Positions 9,174 through 19,229 are shown, numbered from the stretch's first letter. The stretch: DNA of 64,000 nucleotides from Leadbetterella sp. (GCA_019638185.1 JAHBUH010000025.1:1-64000), one strand, 5' to 3'. Made by a program: numbers and translations. Notes: generated by a model from the letters alone, not told the origin.

Positions 9174-10555
9174 AATATACCAGCCTCATCTTATCCGCTC
9201 TTTTGCTGCAATCCTGTTTTGTAGCCAAAGACTATAAAAGGCCCGAAATGCCGGTAGCCGCCCACTTCAAAGCGGAAGTACCGGGCACCGACAGCCTCAG
9301 CCTGGCCACCGTATCGTGGCGTACTTTCTTCCGCGATGAAACCCTGAGCGCCTATATCGAAAAAGCGCTGCAGAATAACCTGGATATCCGTACGGCCCTT
9401 CAGAACGTGAGCATTGCCGAATCGTACATGAAGCAGGGCCGGGCGGGTTATTTTCCCACCTTCACGCTGGGGCCTAACTTTACCTTTACCAAAACATCGG
9501 GCAATACGCAGTTTGGCCGTATTACGGGAAGCCAGACGCTTATCCAGTTCGACATCACCGGGAATTTCTCCTGGGAAGCCGATATCTGGGGGAAGATCCG
9601 GAGTACCAAAAGAGGATTTATAGCCGACTACCTGCGCAGCGTCCATGCGCACCAGGCCGTGGCCACGCAAATCGTGGCTTCCGTAGCCAATACCTATTAT
9701 AACCTGGCCGCCCTGGACGAGCAGAAAAAGGTGCTGGAAGAGACTATCCGTAACCGCGAGGAAGGCGTAGAGACCAATAAATCCCTGAAAACGGCAGGAA
9801 TTGTGAGCGAAGTGGCCGTAAAACAGAACGAAGCCATCCTGGTGAATGCCCGGGCGCTGCTTCTGGACACCGAAAATGCCATCCAGTTGAATGAAAACAT
9901 CCTGAGTGTGCTGCTGGGGGAATCTCCCGGTGTACCGGACCGCCGTGCTTTTGATGCCCAATCACTGGCCATCGATGTGAAAACCGGCTTCCCGGCCCTG
10001 CTGCTGGAAAACCGCCCGGACGTAAAAGCATCGGAAATGGCCCTGGTAAAGGCCTTTGAGAACGTAAATGTGGCCGTGAGTAACTTTTACCCCACGTTAC
10101 GGATCACCGCGGCGGGTGGTTTCCAGAGCATCGATTTCCCCCAGCTCTTTAGTCCGAAATCTCTGTTTGTGAATGCCGTGACCGGCCTGGCCCAGCCCAT
10201 CTATAACCGCCGGGCCCTAAAAACCCAGAAGGAAGTAGCCGATGCCAGCCGGGAGCAGGCCTACCTGGCCTACCAGAAAACCGTGATCACCGCCAGCCGC
10301 GAAGTTTCCGACGCGCTGAATAACTACTCCACCGCCGACCGCAAAATAGCGCTCAAACAACAGGAGTACCAGCTCTACAACGAATCCGTGGAGTATTCCG
10401 AAGAACTGCTGGAAAACGGGATGGCCAACTACCTGGAAGTGATCACCGCCAAGCAAAACGCCCTCAATACCCAGTTGAGCATCATCAGCACCCGGCTGCA
10501 GAAGTTGAATTCCACCGTGGAGCTGTACCGGGCGCTGGGGGGAGGCTGGCAATGA
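9170..10555 (+). CDS. RND efflux outer-membrane lipoprotein channel (TolC/OprM/NodT-like)
   Basis: A 461-residue outer-membrane factor. The N-terminal signal has a lipobox ending L-L-L-Q-S-C, so it is a lipoprotein like OprM. It shows the paired OEP repeats: helices rich in A-x-x-N-L-D-I-R and A-L-Q-N-V-S-I-A-E, the F-S-W-E-A-D-I-W-G-K motif at about 135-145, and the repeat-2 R-P-D-V-K-A-S-E and N-F-Y-P-T-L motifs. It trimerises into the exit duct of the pump. It is the last gene of the efflux operon and overlaps the pump gene by four bases. Confidence 0.93.
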   Translation: MKYTSLILSALLLQSCFVAKDYKRPEMPVAAHFKAEVPGTDSLSLATVSWRTFFRDETLSAYIEKALQNNLDIRTALQNVSIAESYMKQGRAGYFPTFTLGPNFTFTKTSGNTQFGRITGSQTLIQFDITGNFSWEADIWGKIRSTKRGFIADYLRSVHAHQAVATQIVASVANTYYNLAALDEQKKVLEETIRNREEGVETNKSLKTAGIVSEVAVKQNEAILVNARALLLDTENAIQLNENILSVLLGESPGVPDRRAFDAQSLAIDVKTGFPALLLENRPDVKASEMALVKAFENVNVAVSNFYPTLRITAAGGFQSIDFPQLFSPKSLFVNAVTGLAQPIYNRRALKTQKEVADASREQAYLAYQKTVITASREVSDALNNYSTADRKIALKQQEYQLYNESVEYSEELLENGMANYLEVITAKQNALNTQLSIISTRLQKLNSTVELYRALGGGWQ

Positions 10556-10720
10556 TATAAATGCTGCCTCTGTCTATAGACGGCTCCGCGAGGCAGGCAT
10601 AGATCTGACATCCCGTCCTCCCCGGAGGTATGTGGAATCCTTGGGAAAGGACCACAGTGATCAAAACAAATCGAAAAAGTCCGGAAGATTTGATTTACTT
10701 TTGTACAATATCAGAATTGT

Positions 10721-11161
10721 ATGAAAAAAATCTTTCTTCCGGCTATTTTATGCTTAGCCGGCTGCCAAAACCAGGAAACCGGAGCCTTATCCGGCACCTA
10801 CCGGATGTTACACTCCACTACCATCAAAGGGGCAGACACCACCCATGTAAGCGTAGACACCTCCCGCACCGAGATGCTGAAGATCTTTAACGGCACTCAC
10901 TTTTCCTTCTTTAATCACGACAAAGCCAAAGGCACCGACAGCCTGAACCAGCTTTATGTCAGTGGTGCCGGCACGTACCAGCTCGCCGGCCATGACTACA
11001 CCGAAAACCTGGATTTCTGCAATTACCGCGAATGGGAGGGAAAGCAATTCCACTTCACGCTGGAGTTCAAAGGGGACACGCTCATCCAGAGCGGGGAAGA
11101 GGCTATTCCTGAGCTGGGGATTAAGCAGATCATTAAGGAGACGTATGTGAAGGTGAAGTGA
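10721..11161 (+). CDS. Small hypothetical lipoprotein
   Basis: A 146-residue protein with a signal peptide and lipobox (L-C-L-A-G-C, Cys15). The mature part begins N-Q-E-T-G-A-L-S-G-T-Y-R-M and alternates hydrophobic and polar residues, with a central Y-x-L-x-G-x-x-Y-T-E-N-L-D-F motif. This resembles the lipocalin-like small lipoproteins common in Bacteroidetes, but I cannot assign a named family with confidence. It lies 165 bases after the efflux operon, so it is probably transcribed separately. Function unknown. Confidence 0.6.
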   Translation: MKKIFLPAILCLAGCQNQETGALSGTYRMLHSTTIKGADTTHVSVDTSRTEMLKIFNGTHFSFFNHDKAKGTDSLNQLYVSGAGTYQLAGHDYTENLDFCNYREWEGKQFHFTLEFKGDTLIQSGEEAIPELGIKQIIKETYVKVK

Positions 11162-11325
11162 ATAATACCGGAGCTAAATAGAGTTTAAAAGAGATTTAGC
11201 CAAAAATCTAATTACATATTTCGTTATTTTACTAAATATTGGTGATTATGAGAATTTCTTAGCTCTCTGCGTAATCTGAAAAGATTGAATCATCATTCAC
11301 GCTATCTGCGTTCCTTACAGCCCCA

Positions 11326-14300
11326 TCAATAATTCAGCACCGGGCTCAGCCACCGCTCCGCCTCTTCCACTGATACCTCCCGCACCCGCACGTAATCCTC
11401 GATCTGGTCTTTTTCGATCTTGCCTAGGCCGAAATAACGCGACTGCGGATGCGCATAGTAGAAGCCCGATACTGCGGATGCCGGCCACATGGCCAGGCTC
11501 TCCGTCAGGCGCAGGCCTATCTTGGGCTCTACATTCAGCAGCCGGAAGATGTCGCGCTTAGGGTTATGGTCGGGGCAGGCCGGATAGCCTGGCGCGGGCC
11601 GGATACCCACATACTTCTCTTTGATGAGCTCCTCATTGGTCAGCTGCTCGTCGGTCTGGTAGGCCCAAAGTTCTTTCCGCACTTTGGCGTGAAGCAGCTC
11701 GGTGAAGGCCTCGGCGAAACGGTCGGCCAGCACTTTTACCATGATGGCGTTATAGTCGTCAAACTCCGCTTCATACGCCTTGGCGATCTTCTCTGCACCA
11801 AAAATTCCTACGGCAAACGCCCCGAAATAATCCTGTTTGCCGGTTTCTACCGGTGCCACAAAGTCGGCCAGCGACAGGTTAGGAATCCCGCTTCCTTTCT
11901 TGCCCTGCTGGCGTAAATGCTGGATTTTGGCAATCACCTTCTCACGATCCGGCTTAAACACGTGATGCGCGTGGCCGGGAAGCTTGCAGTCACACTGAAT
12001 CTCGGTATCCGTAAAGTCATAGACCAACTGGGTGTCATCATTTTCCACGTTGCTGGGCCAGAAACCAATCACCGCGCGGGCATCGAACCAGTTTTCTTCC
12101 AGGAGGGTTTGAAGCATTTTTTTGGCGTCTTCAAAAAGCCTCTGTGCCTCTTGTCCCACCACCTCGTCATTCAGGATCTTGGGGTAATGACCGTGCAGAT
12201 CCCAGGCCTGGAAGAAGGGGGTCCAGTCGAAATACTCTGCAATCTCCTTTAAATTATAGTTTTCGTAAGTCCTTGTTCCTAAGAATTGGGGAACCGGAAT
12301 CTCATAGCTTTTCCAGTCTACCTTCAGCTTGTTTTCCCGCGCTTCCTTCAGGCTGATGTAGGCCTTCACCCCCTGGCGTTTCTGGTAATCTTCGCGGAAG
12401 CGGGCGTAATCTGTTTTCACCGACTGGATGTACCCGTCGCGCTGCTCTTTGCTCAGCAGGTTACTTACTACAGGCACGGATTTGGAAGCATCCAGCACGT
12501 GAATCACCGGTCCGTCAAAGCAGGTATCGATCTTCACCGCTGTGTGCGCCCGGGAGGTAGTGGCACCACCGATCAGTAGCGGCATATCCATATTCCGTTT
12601 CTGCATTTCTTTGGCCACATACACCATTTCGTCCAGTGAGGGTGTAATGAGCCCGCTCAGACCGATGGCGTCTACCTGGTGTTTTTCGGCCTCTTCCAGG
12701 ATTTTTTCAGCCGGAACCATCACGCCCAGGTCTATGATCTCATAATTATTACAGGCCAGCACCACGCCCACAATGTTCTTCCCGATGTCGTGCACGTCGC
12801 CCTTCACCGTGGCCATCAGCACTTTCCCGTTATTTTGGGTAGTATTGCCCGATCTCAGCTTTTCTTCTTCCAGGAAGGGCAAGAGGTAGGCTACGGCCTT
12901 CTTCATCACCCGGGCCGACTTCACCACCTGGGGCAGAAACATCTTGCCGGCACCGAAAAGGTCGCCCACCACATTCATACCGTCCATGAGCGGCCCTTCA
13001 ATCACCTGCAAAGGACTGGGAAACTGGTGCCGGATCTCTTCGATATCCTCGTCTATGTATTCCACCACGCCTTTGACCAGCGCATGTTCTATACGCTTGG
13101 CCACGGGCAGGGTACGCCATTCCTGCACGGCCTTTTCATCGGTTTTACCCTCTCCTTTAAGGCCTTCCGCCATTTCCAGGAGCACTTCGGTGGCATCATC
13201 GGTGCGGTTCAGCAGCACGTCTTCCACCGCTTTCAGCAGGTCCTGAGGGATATCATCATACACTTCCAGCATGGCGGGGTTCACAATCCCCATGTCCATC
13301 CCGGCCTGCCGCCCGTGGTATAAAAAGGCCGAGTGAATGGCCTCTCTTACGCGGTCATTGCCTCGAAAAGAAAACGATACGTTACTCACCCCGCCGCTGA
13401 TATGGGCATGGGGCAGGTTTTCGCGAACCCATTTTGTGGCTTCAAAGAAGGACACGGCATTGATCCGGTGTTCCTCGATCCCCGTAGCTACCGGGAAAAT
13501 GTTAAGGTCAAAGATGATGTCCTGGGGTCGGAAACCTACCCGGTTCACCAGGATATCGTAGGAGCGCTGCGCTATTTCAGTCCGTCGTGCGGTGGTATCG
13601 GCCTGTCCGTCTTCATCAAAGGCCATCACAATCACCGCCGCTCCATACTTCAGGACGGTTTTGGCCTGATGGATAAACTCTTGTTCGCCGGCTTTCAGGG
13701 AAATGGAGTTCACGATGCCCTTGCCCTGCACACACTTCAGCCCGGCTTCAATGATCTCCCACTTGGAGGAGTCTACCATCACGGGTATCCGCGAGATTTC
13801 CGGCTCGGAGGCCATCAGGTTCAGGAAAGTGGTCATAGCGTCTACACCGTCCAGCATGCCCTCGTCCATATTGACGTCGATCACGTTAGCACCGCCTTCC
13901 ACCTGGTCCAGCGCCACACTGAGCGCCTCGTCATATTTCTTACTTTTAATCAGTCTCAAAAACTTTTTGGAGCCAGTCACGTTTGTCCTTTCTCCCACAT
14001 TCACAAAGCCCAGCTCCCGGGTCAGTGTCATGGGTTCCAGCCCGCTCAGGCGCAGCAGGGGTTCTATTTCCGGTCGTTTCCGGGGGGCATAACCCTTGGC
14101 CAGCTCGGCAAAAGCCCGGATGTGGTCCGGCGTGGTACCGCAGCATCCGCCCAGGATATTCACGTAGCCTTCCTCCAGGAACTCCTTCACCTGGTCGGCC
14201 ATATACTCGGGCGACTCATCGTACTGGCCCATTTCATTCGGAAGCCCGGCATTGGGGTACACGCTCACAAAACAGTCGGCCACCCGGCTCAGCTCCGCCA

Positions 14301-15075
14301 GGTAAGGCTTCATGGCCCGGGCGCCCAGGGCACAGTTCAGGCCTATGGAAAGAAGGCCGGCGTGCGAAACGGAGTTGTAAAAGGCCTCAGAAGTCTGACC
14401 GGTAAGGGTCCGGCCCGATTGATCCGTAATGGTACCGGACACCATCAGTGGCATTTCAAAACCCGGATCAGCCGCTTTTCTTTCTTCAATGATGGTATTG
14501 GCCGCAAAAAGAGCCGCTTTACAGTTCAGGGTATCGGTCACTGTTTCAATCAGCAGGCAATCTACCCCGCCGTCGATCAGCGCATTCACCTGCGTGCCGA
14601 AGGCGTCTACCAGCTGGTCAAACGTAATGGCCCGGAAGCCGGGGTTATTCACATCCGGCGACAGCGACGCCATCTTGGTAGTGGGCCCCATGGATCCCGC
14701 CACAAAGCGCGGCTTTCCGGGGTTAGCCCGGGTATATTCATCGGCCGCCTGACGGGCCAGCCGGGCTCCCTCAAAATTGATCTCATAGACCAGGTCGGCC
14801 ATGTGATAATCATCCTGGGCCACCCAGGTACCGCTGAAAGTGTTGGTTTCCAGGATATCCGTACCCGCATCCAGGTACTCTTTATGAATGGCCAGGATCA
14901 CGTCAGGACGCGTCAGCGAAAGGAGGTCGTTATTTCCTTTGATATCGTGGGGGAAGTCGCGGAAACGCTCGCCCCGGTAATCTGCATCGGTTAATTTATA
15001 GCGCTGGATCATGGTGCCCATGGCGCCGTCCAGTATCAATATCCGCTTCTGAAGCTCTTCTTTTAAAGTTGACAT
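11326..15075 (-). CDS. metH: Cobalamin-dependent methionine synthase
   Basis: A full-length 1249-residue MetH carrying all four modules. The homocysteine/zinc domain (about 1-325) has the zinc cysteines in S-I-G-L-N-C and G-G-C-C-G-T-T. The pterin-binding domain (about 345-610) follows [13 protein letters not shown]. The cap and B12-binding domains (about 640-880) contain the base-off motif [10 protein letters not shown] with the cobalt-ligating His. The AdoMet reactivation domain (about 900-1249) has [12 protein letters not shown]. It transfers methyl from methyltetrahydrofolate to homocysteine. Only about 30 bases separate a TATATTTG-like box on the minus strand from the start, too little room for a riboswitch. 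It is divergent from an Lrp/AsnC gene. Confidence 0.97.
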   Translation of the reverse strand: MSTLKEELQKRILILDGAMGTMIQRYKLTDADYRGERFRDFPHDIKGNNDLLSLTRPDVILAIHKEYLDAGTDILETNTFSGTWVAQDDYHMADLVYEINFEGARLARQAADEYTRANPGKPRFVAGSMGPTTKMASLSPDVNNPGFRAITFDQLVDAFGTQVNALIDGGVDCLLIETVTDTLNCKAALFAANTIIEERKAADPGFEMPLMVSGTITDQSGRTLTGQTSEAFYNSVSHAGLLSIGLNCALGARAMKPYLAELSRVADCFVSVYPNAGLPNEMGQYDESPEYMADQVKEFLEEGYVNILGGCCGTTPDHIRAFAELAKGYAPRKRPEIEPLLRLSGLEPMTLTRELGFVNVGERTNVTGSKKFLRLIKSKKYDEALSVALDQVEGGANVIDVNMDEGMLDGVDAMTTFLNLMASEPEISRIPVMVDSSKWEIIEAGLKCVQGKGIVNSISLKAGEQEFIHQAKTVLKYGAAVIVMAFDEDGQADTTARRTEIAQRSYDILVNRVGFRPQDIIFDLNIFPVATGIEEHRINAVSFFEATKWVRENLPHAHISGGVSNVSFSFRGNDRVREAIHSAFLYHGRQAGMDMGIVNPAMLEVYDDIPQDLLKAVEDVLLNRTDDATEVLLEMAEGLKGEGKTDEKAVQEWRTLPVAKRIEHALVKGVVEYIDEDIEEIRHQFPSPLQVIEGPLMDGMNVVGDLFGAGKMFLPQVVKSARVMKKAVAYLLPFLEEEKLRSGNTTQNNGKVLMATVKGDVHDIGKNIVGVVLACNNYEIIDLGVMVPAEKILEEAEKHQVDAIGLSGLITPSLDEMVYVAKEMQKRNMDMPLLIGGATTSRAHTAVKIDTCFDGPVIHVLDASKSVPVVSNLLSKEQRDGYIQSVKTDYARFREDYQKRQGVKAYISLKEARENKLKVDWKSYEIPVPQFLGTRTYENYNLKEIAEYFDWTPFFQAWDLHGHYPKILNDEVVGQEAQRLFEDAKKMLQTLLEENWFDARAVIGFWPSNVENDDTQLVYDFTDTEIQCDCKLPGHAHHVFKPDREKVIAKIQHLRQQGKKGSGIPNLSLADFVAPVETGKQDYFGAFAVGIFGAEKIAKAYEAEFDDYNAIMVKVLADRFAEAFTELLHAKVRKELWAYQTDEQLTNEELIKEKYVGIRPAPGYPACPDHNPKRDIFRLLNVEPKIGLRLTESLAMWPASAVSGFYYAHPQSRYFGLGKIEKDQIEDYVRVREVSVEEAERWLSPVLNY

Positions 15076-15176
15076 AAGCTGCCCTTTTCTAAACTATTTG
15101 CCTCCAAATATACTACAAAAGATAAAAATATAAGTCAATTTAATAAAATATAGATAATTTATCTGAAAAAATGCTA

Positions 15177-15202
15177 TAAATTTGATTTATTTTCTAATTT
15201 TG
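15177..15202 (+). promoter_or_regulatory. Candidate -7 boxes of the Lrp/AsnC gene
   Basis: Two TAnnTTTG matches stand in the metH/lrp divergent region, TAAATTTG at 15177-15184 and TAATTTTG at 15195-15202. Either fits the Bacteroidetes sigma-ABfr -7 consensus and would start transcription shortly before the ATG at 15241. No good -33 TTTG was found at the expected spacing, so this is tentative. Confidence 0.4.
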
Positions 15203-15240
15203 TGCCGTAAATAACGCCAAAAGACCATCATCTTTTCGAT

Positions 15241-15708
15241 ATGATAAAACTAGACGATACCGACCGCGACATCATCCGCTACCTGCAGCAGGACGCCAAG
15301 TTGACGACCAAAGAGCTGGCCGGGCGGCTGAACCTCTCCGCCACACCCGTGTATGAGCGTATTCGCCGGCTGGAAAACGAGGGCGTCATCAAGAAATACG
15401 TAGCCCTGGTAGACCGCGAGAAGATCGGCAAAGACCTGATGGTGCTCTGCAATATCCGCCTGAAAGAGCATGCCCGCGAGGCCGGTGCGAAGTTCGTAAG
15501 AGCCATCGTAGCCATGCCTGAAGTGGTGGAGTGCCTGAATATTTCCGGGGATTACGACTTCCTGATCAAAGTGGTAGTGAGCGACATGCGCGAATACCAG
15601 AGCTTTATCATGAACAAACTGGCCGGGCTGGAGAACATCGGTTCCACCCAGTCGATTTTCGTGATGGGGGAGATCAAAAGTGAAACGGCGTACGAGCCGG
15701 CAGGGTGA
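15241..15708 (+). CDS. Lrp/AsnC family transcriptional regulator
   Basis: A 155-residue Lrp/AsnC protein. An N-terminal winged helix-turn-helix (about 5-60) has D-R-D-I-I-R-Y-L-Q-Q-D and L-S-x-T-P-V-Y-E-R-I-R-R-L-E-x-x-G-V-I. The C-terminal RAM/AsnC ligand domain has the V-V-E-C-L-N-I-S-G-D-Y-D-F-L-I-K-V hallmark. Such proteins form octamers or hexadecamers and respond to amino acids. Its divergent placement from metH across 165 bases suggests it could control methionine synthesis or itself. That is inference from context only. Confidence 0.9.
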   Translation: MIKLDDTDRDIIRYLQQDAKLTTKELAGRLNLSATPVYERIRRLENEGVIKKYVALVDREKIGKDLMVLCNIRLKEHAREAGAKFVRAIVAMPEVVECLNISGDYDFLIKVVVSDMREYQSFIMNKLAGLENIGSTQSIFVMGEIKSETAYEPAG

Positions 15709-15865
15709 AGTTCCCTGCTTAATACCCGAAACGCTTAACCCGTCAGTTCGAACACAAGTAAGGGTGGAAGCCACAAACTTGCCAACGCAGCTGTCGGGAA
15801 CCATATCGATAAAAAATATACCGAAAACTTGAATTATTTCCCTCCTTATTCCGTTTAGAGAGATA

Positions 15866-16282
15866 ATGGCACAAAAGCTCAAAAAAATATTGGCATTCAG
15901 CATGGCGCTTACGGTTCTCGTAAGTTCGCATTCTTTTGCCTGGTTTGAGCACCTTTGCACCATTACTAAAACCAAAACCCTGTCTTTCCACCTGGAAACC
16001 TGTGCCGGTGATCGGGTGGATGCCACACCTTCCGATGCCGTTACCCTGAAAAAGGGGGTATGCTGCGAGGTCACTTATAAGGTAAATAAGGCGGCTAACG
16101 CAGTTCAGCCTACATTTAACCTGGCTTTCAGCCCTTTCATAGCGGAGGAAATTTCCATTCCGGTATTCCGGTTTGAGCCGGAAGCGGTGGTTCTTTCACA
16201 GGAACCCGTTCTTCACCACAGTGATTCTTCTCCGCCGCTTTTACTTCCCCTGTACCTTCTGAATGAGCAGTTCATTATATGA
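15866..16282 (+). CDS. HYC_CC_PP-like small exported protein
   Basis: A 138-residue protein with an N-terminal hydrophobic signal (A-L-T-V-L-V-S-S-H-S-F-A). It has three spaced motifs, E-H-L-C near residue 32, G-V-C-C near 70, and S-S-P-P-L-L-L-P-L near the C-terminus. This pattern matches the Bacteroidetes family named HYC_CC_PP, which commonly precedes TonB-dependent receptor genes, as here (the receptor starts 49 bases downstream). The conserved cysteines and histidine suggest metal or redox chemistry at the envelope, but no function is established to my knowledge. The family call is from memory of the motif spacing. Confidence 0.6.
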   Translation: MAQKLKKILAFSMALTVLVSSHSFAWFEHLCTITKTKTLSFHLETCAGDRVDATPSDAVTLKKGVCCEVTYKVNKAANAVQPTFNLAFSPFIAEEISIPVFRFEPEAVVLSQEPVLHHSDSSPPLLLPLYLLNEQFII

Positions 16283-16331
16283 GATTGCGGTAAAAAAGGT
16301 TTTTCTTTTTTATCCGTAATTTTATGTATTT

Positions 16332-18533
16332 ATGAACCGACTTATCATTGCAATATTCTTATTTCATAGTGCGGCTGCCCTTTCACAGAACGTGAAGGGA
16401 AAAGTAGCCGACCAAACCAATTCCGCCATAGCGGGAGCCACCGTTTCATGGGCCGGGAAACCCCAGACCGCCGTAATGACCGATGAAAACGGCATGTTTT
16501 CCATAGCCCGTATCCCGGCTGAAGAGCGGCTGACTTTCAGCTTTATAGGCTTTAAGCCGGATACCCTGTATGCCTCCGGCGACCGGTTTTATGTGCTGAT
16601 CATGAAGGAAAACACCACCGATCTGCAGGAAGTGGTGGTCAAATCCGCCGGAACTGCCCTGGATAAGATGTCACCCATCCATACCCAGATCATCAGTTCC
16701 AAAGAATTACTGAAAGCAGCCTGCTGTAACCTCTCGGAGAGCTTTGAAACCAATGCCTCCATCAGTGTGGGTAACACCGATGCCGTGACCGGCTCGCGGC
16801 AGATCCAGCTGCTGGGCATGAGCGGCTCTTACGTGCAGACCACCACAGAAAATATCCCGGCCATCCGCGGCCTGGGCCAGACCTTTGGCATGAACTACAT
16901 ACCCGGCACCTGGATCCAGTCTATCGATATCGGTAAAGGCGTGGGCTCGGTAGTTACCGGCGCTGAAAACATGGTGGGCCAGGTGAATGTGGAGCTTAAA
17001 AAGCCCGACCTGCCCGAAAAGCTGTTGTTAAACATGTACTTTAACACCTTCGGCAGGGCAGAGGCCAACCTGAATATAGCCCGGAAGCTGAAAAATCAAA
17101 AATGGTCCTACGCCCTGCTGAGCCACGGCTCGCTCCTGAAGTCTGAAATTGACCAGAACGATGACGGCTTCCGTGACCTGCCTAAATACCAGCAGATCAA
17201 CCTCCTGAATCGCTGGAAATACAGCGGCGAGCGCCTCATGGCTCAGGTGGGCGGCCGCTTTCTCTCCGAAGACCGGGCGGGAGGGCAGACAGGCTTTAAA
17301 AGCAATACGTCTACTCCCGGCCTCTACGGCTTTCAGAATAACACAAAACGCTACGAGCTTTTCTCCAAAACCGCCCTGCTGTTCCCGGAAGCGCCTTACC
17401 GGGGGCTGGGCCTGATCCTGAACGGTACCTTGCACGACTCGGAATCGTGGTTTGGGAAGACCCCGTATTTCGGAAAGCAGAACACCCTCTACGGTAACCT
17501 CATCTACCAGGACATCTTCGGGAATACCAATCATACCTACAAAACGGGGCTGAGCTTCCTGAATGACGTATTTGATGAACAATACGGCAGTATCTTCCTG
17601 GATAGAAATGAGGTGGTTCCGGGCCTTTTCTTTGAGTATAACTATAAAAATACCGACAAGACCAGCATCCTGCTGGGGCTGAGAAATGATTTCCACAACC
17701 TCTACGGAAACTTTTTCCTTCCCCGGGTTCATATCATGCAAAAACTGGCCGCAAACCATACGTTAAGGCTTTCCGCCGGTCGGGGCTACCGGGTGCCGAA
17801 TCCCTTTGCCGAGGGCTACGGAATGTTGGTGAGCAGTCGATCGGTGCGTATCCTGGAAGACCTCCGGCCAGAGGTATCCTGGACGTTTGGCGGGAGCTAC
17901 GTGATCGACTTCCTGCCTAACCTTTCCCTGTCGGGTGAGTTCTATCATACCCGCTTTGAGAACCAGATGATCTCGGATATGGAGCACGACGGCTACCTGT
18001 ATTTCTATAACCTGGAGGGCAAGTCGCGCACGAACAGTGCCCTGCTAGAGCTGACATACGGTCCGGTCAACGGCTGGGAATTTAAAGCGGGTTACCGGTA
18101 TGTGAATAACAAGCAAACCGTAGGCAAGCCTATGGGTGAGAAAGTACTGATGGACAAGATGTTCCTGCCCCAGGATCGCCTGCTGCTGAACATAGGTTAC
18201 AGCTTCCCGTACGACAAATGGAAGCTGGACGGCACCCTGCACGTCAACGGGCGCCAGCGGATTCCCGTCAGCCACCCCATCGGTGATGACATGAGCTACG
18301 CGGAGATGACCTCCCAATACGCGCCCACCTACATCAACCTGAACGGCCAGATCTCCCGTAACTATCCCAAACTGGAGGTCTACGTAGGCGGCGAAAACCT
18401 CACCGGTTTCAAAATGAAAAACCCGGTCATCAGCGCCTCCCAGCCCTTCGGCCCCGAATTTGACGCCGGCCGCATCTGGGGTCCGGTCACCGGCGCCACG
18501 GTGTACACCGGATTTCGTTACAAGATAAAGTAG
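16332..18533 (+). CDS. TonB-dependent outer-membrane receptor, putative metal uptake
   Basis: A 733-residue receptor. A signal peptide ends S-A-A-A-L-S-Q and a carboxypeptidase-regulatory-like domain (about 20-95; G-K-V-A-D-Q ... S-F-I-G-F) follows. A plug domain spans about 110-225, then a 22-strand-type barrel ending in an aromatic strand G-F-R-Y-K-I-K. The plug carries an unusual A-A-C-C-N-L-S-E-S-F-E-T-N segment with a vicinal Cys pair, a feature I associate with Bacteroidetes receptors linked to heavy-metal genes. The neighbours are a Cys-containing HYC_CC_PP-like protein and an HMA-domain protein, which supports import of a metal or metallophore. The actual substrate is not determined. 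Confidence 0.88.
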   Translation: MNRLIIAIFLFHSAAALSQNVKGKVADQTNSAIAGATVSWAGKPQTAVMTDENGMFSIARIPAEERLTFSFIGFKPDTLYASGDRFYVLIMKENTTDLQEVVVKSAGTALDKMSPIHTQIISSKELLKAACCNLSESFETNASISVGNTDAVTGSRQIQLLGMSGSYVQTTTENIPAIRGLGQTFGMNYIPGTWIQSIDIGKGVGSVVTGAENMVGQVNVELKKPDLPEKLLLNMYFNTFGRAEANLNIARKLKNQKWSYALLSHGSLLKSEIDQNDDGFRDLPKYQQINLLNRWKYSGERLMAQVGGRFLSEDRAGGQTGFKSNTSTPGLYGFQNNTKRYELFSKTALLFPEAPYRGLGLILNGTLHDSESWFGKTPYFGKQNTLYGNLIYQDIFGNTNHTYKTGLSFLNDVFDEQYGSIFLDRNEVVPGLFFEYNYKNTDKTSILLGLRNDFHNLYGNFFLPRVHIMQKLAANHTLRLSAGRGYRVPNPFAEGYGMLVSSRSVRILEDLRPEVSWTFGGSYVIDFLPNLSLSGEFYHTRFENQMISDMEHDGYLYFYNLEGKSRTNSALLELTYGPVNGWEFKAGYRYVNNKQTVGKPMGEKVLMDKMFLPQDRLLLNIGYSFPYDKWKLDGTLHVNGRQRIPVSHPIGDDMSYAEMTSQYAPTYINLNGQISRNYPKLEVYVGGENLTGFKMKNPVISASQPFGPEFDAGRIWGPVTGATVYTGFRYKIK

Positions 18534-18669
18534 CTATGAGTCAGGTGAAGAACCACTTTTAGAAGTTAAGTACACCAAGCAAATCACTGAATGGTTAAAG
18601 ATTGAAAGTTAAAATTTTATACAAATAAGAATATGAATCGCTTTAAAATAAATAAAATGTACCTTATCC

Positions 18670-18718
18670 TCACAAAATAGTCCGTTTGAAAAGAGGACAT
18701 TATTTTGTGAATGTTTTT
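18670..18718 (+). terminator. Probable terminator after the TonB receptor gene
   Basis: A hairpin with perfect 10-bp arms TCACAAAATA (18670-18679) and TATTTTGTGA (18701-18710), extended inward by GTCC/GGAC with a two-base bulge. It is followed by ATGTTTTTTA. Its position 137 bases after the receptor stop fits a Rho-independent terminator. Confidence 0.6.
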
Positions 18719-18719
18719 T

Positions 18720-18767
18720 ACGGACGGCCGCTACCGCCTACTTTTTTTCAAAAAAAAGTAAGTCCGT
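18720..18767. repeat. Nested inverted repeat upstream of the HMA gene
   Basis: An outer ACGGAC (18720-18725) pairs with GTCCGT (18762-18767). It encloses an inner palindrome TACTTTTTTT (18739-18748) and AAAAAAAGTA (18751-18760) with a CA centre. It lies 38-85 bases before the HMA start codon, so it could be a leader structure or a binding site. The motif AGTCCGTYTGAAA at its right edge repeats one seen at 18679-18691. Confidence 0.5.
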
Positions 18768-18804
18768 CTGAAAGACAAGTAACTAATTTAAAATCAATTA
18801 TATC

Positions 18805-19155
18805 ATGAAAAAAGTAATCGGAGTATTAACCCTCGTATTAGCCCTCACCCTCGGCGCTTCCGCCCAAAAACACAAAACCGACGAAGTGAGCTTCGCCTCA
18901 TCCGTGAAATGTGGCATGTGCAAAAAGACCGTAGAGTCTAACCTGGGCAAAGAAAAAGGAGTACAGGCCGTAAATGTGGACCTGAAAGATCACACCATTA
19001 ACGTGGTCTATAACCCCAAAAAAGTCAGCAAAGACGAACTGAAAGACAAAATCTCGAAGATCGGGTACGATGCTGACGAGGTAGTAGCCGATCAGAAAGC
19101 CCATGACGCCCTGCCGGGATGTTGCCAGAAAACGGCGAAGGCGCATAAAGATTAA
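18805..19155 (+). CDS. Periplasmic heavy-metal-associated (HMA) domain protein
   Basis: A 116-residue exported protein. The signal peptide ends G-A-S-A-Q, and a ferredoxin-like HMA fold (about 27-93) has the metal-binding C-G-M-C at Cys36/Cys39, V-N-V-D-L-K-D-H-T-I-N-V-V-Y and I-G-Y-D-A-D. The tail L-P-G-C-C-Q-K adds two more cysteines. HMA domains of this type bind Cu(I), Hg(II), Zn or similar soft ions and pass them on. With the TonB receptor and cysteine-rich small proteins nearby, a role in periplasmic copper or zinc handling is likely. The metal is not decided by sequence. Confidence 0.85.
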   Translation: MKKVIGVLTLVLALTLGASAQKHKTDEVSFASSVKCGMCKKTVESNLGKEKGVQAVNVDLKDHTINVVYNPKKVSKDELKDKISKIGYDADEVVADQKAHDALPGCCQKTAKAHKD

Positions 19156-19160
19156 TTTGG

Positions 19161-19200
19161 TAACTTTGTAATATCCTGCCGGTAAAAACCGGCAGGATAT
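19161..19200 (+). promoter_or_regulatory. TAnnTTTG box followed by a perfect 13-bp hairpin before osmC-like gene
   Basis: TAACTTTG (19161-19168) matches the Bacteroidetes -7 box. It is directly followed by ATATCCTGCCGGT (19171-19183), AAAA, and its exact inverse complement (19188-19200). The hairpin lacks a T-run, so it is a poor terminator on the plus strand. It may be a 5'-leader stem or an operator for the OsmC-family gene at 19230. Confidence 0.45.
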
Positions 19201-19229
19201 ACAGAAATACCCATTAATAGTTTAAAGAT

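Noticed and set aside
10564-10610. Hairpin TGCCTC/GAGGCA with inner GTCTATAGAC after the efflux operon
   Set aside because: Short arms, long loop and no T-run; too weak to call a terminator or repeat.
12679-14994. Long plus-strand frames inside metH
   Set aside because: They are antisense shadows of metH caused by its GC-rich codon pattern; no domain is visible.
15076-15240. Possible SAM or cobalamin riboswitch before metH
   Set aside because: Only about 30 bases lie between the likely -7 box and the start codon; no conserved riboswitch motif is visible.
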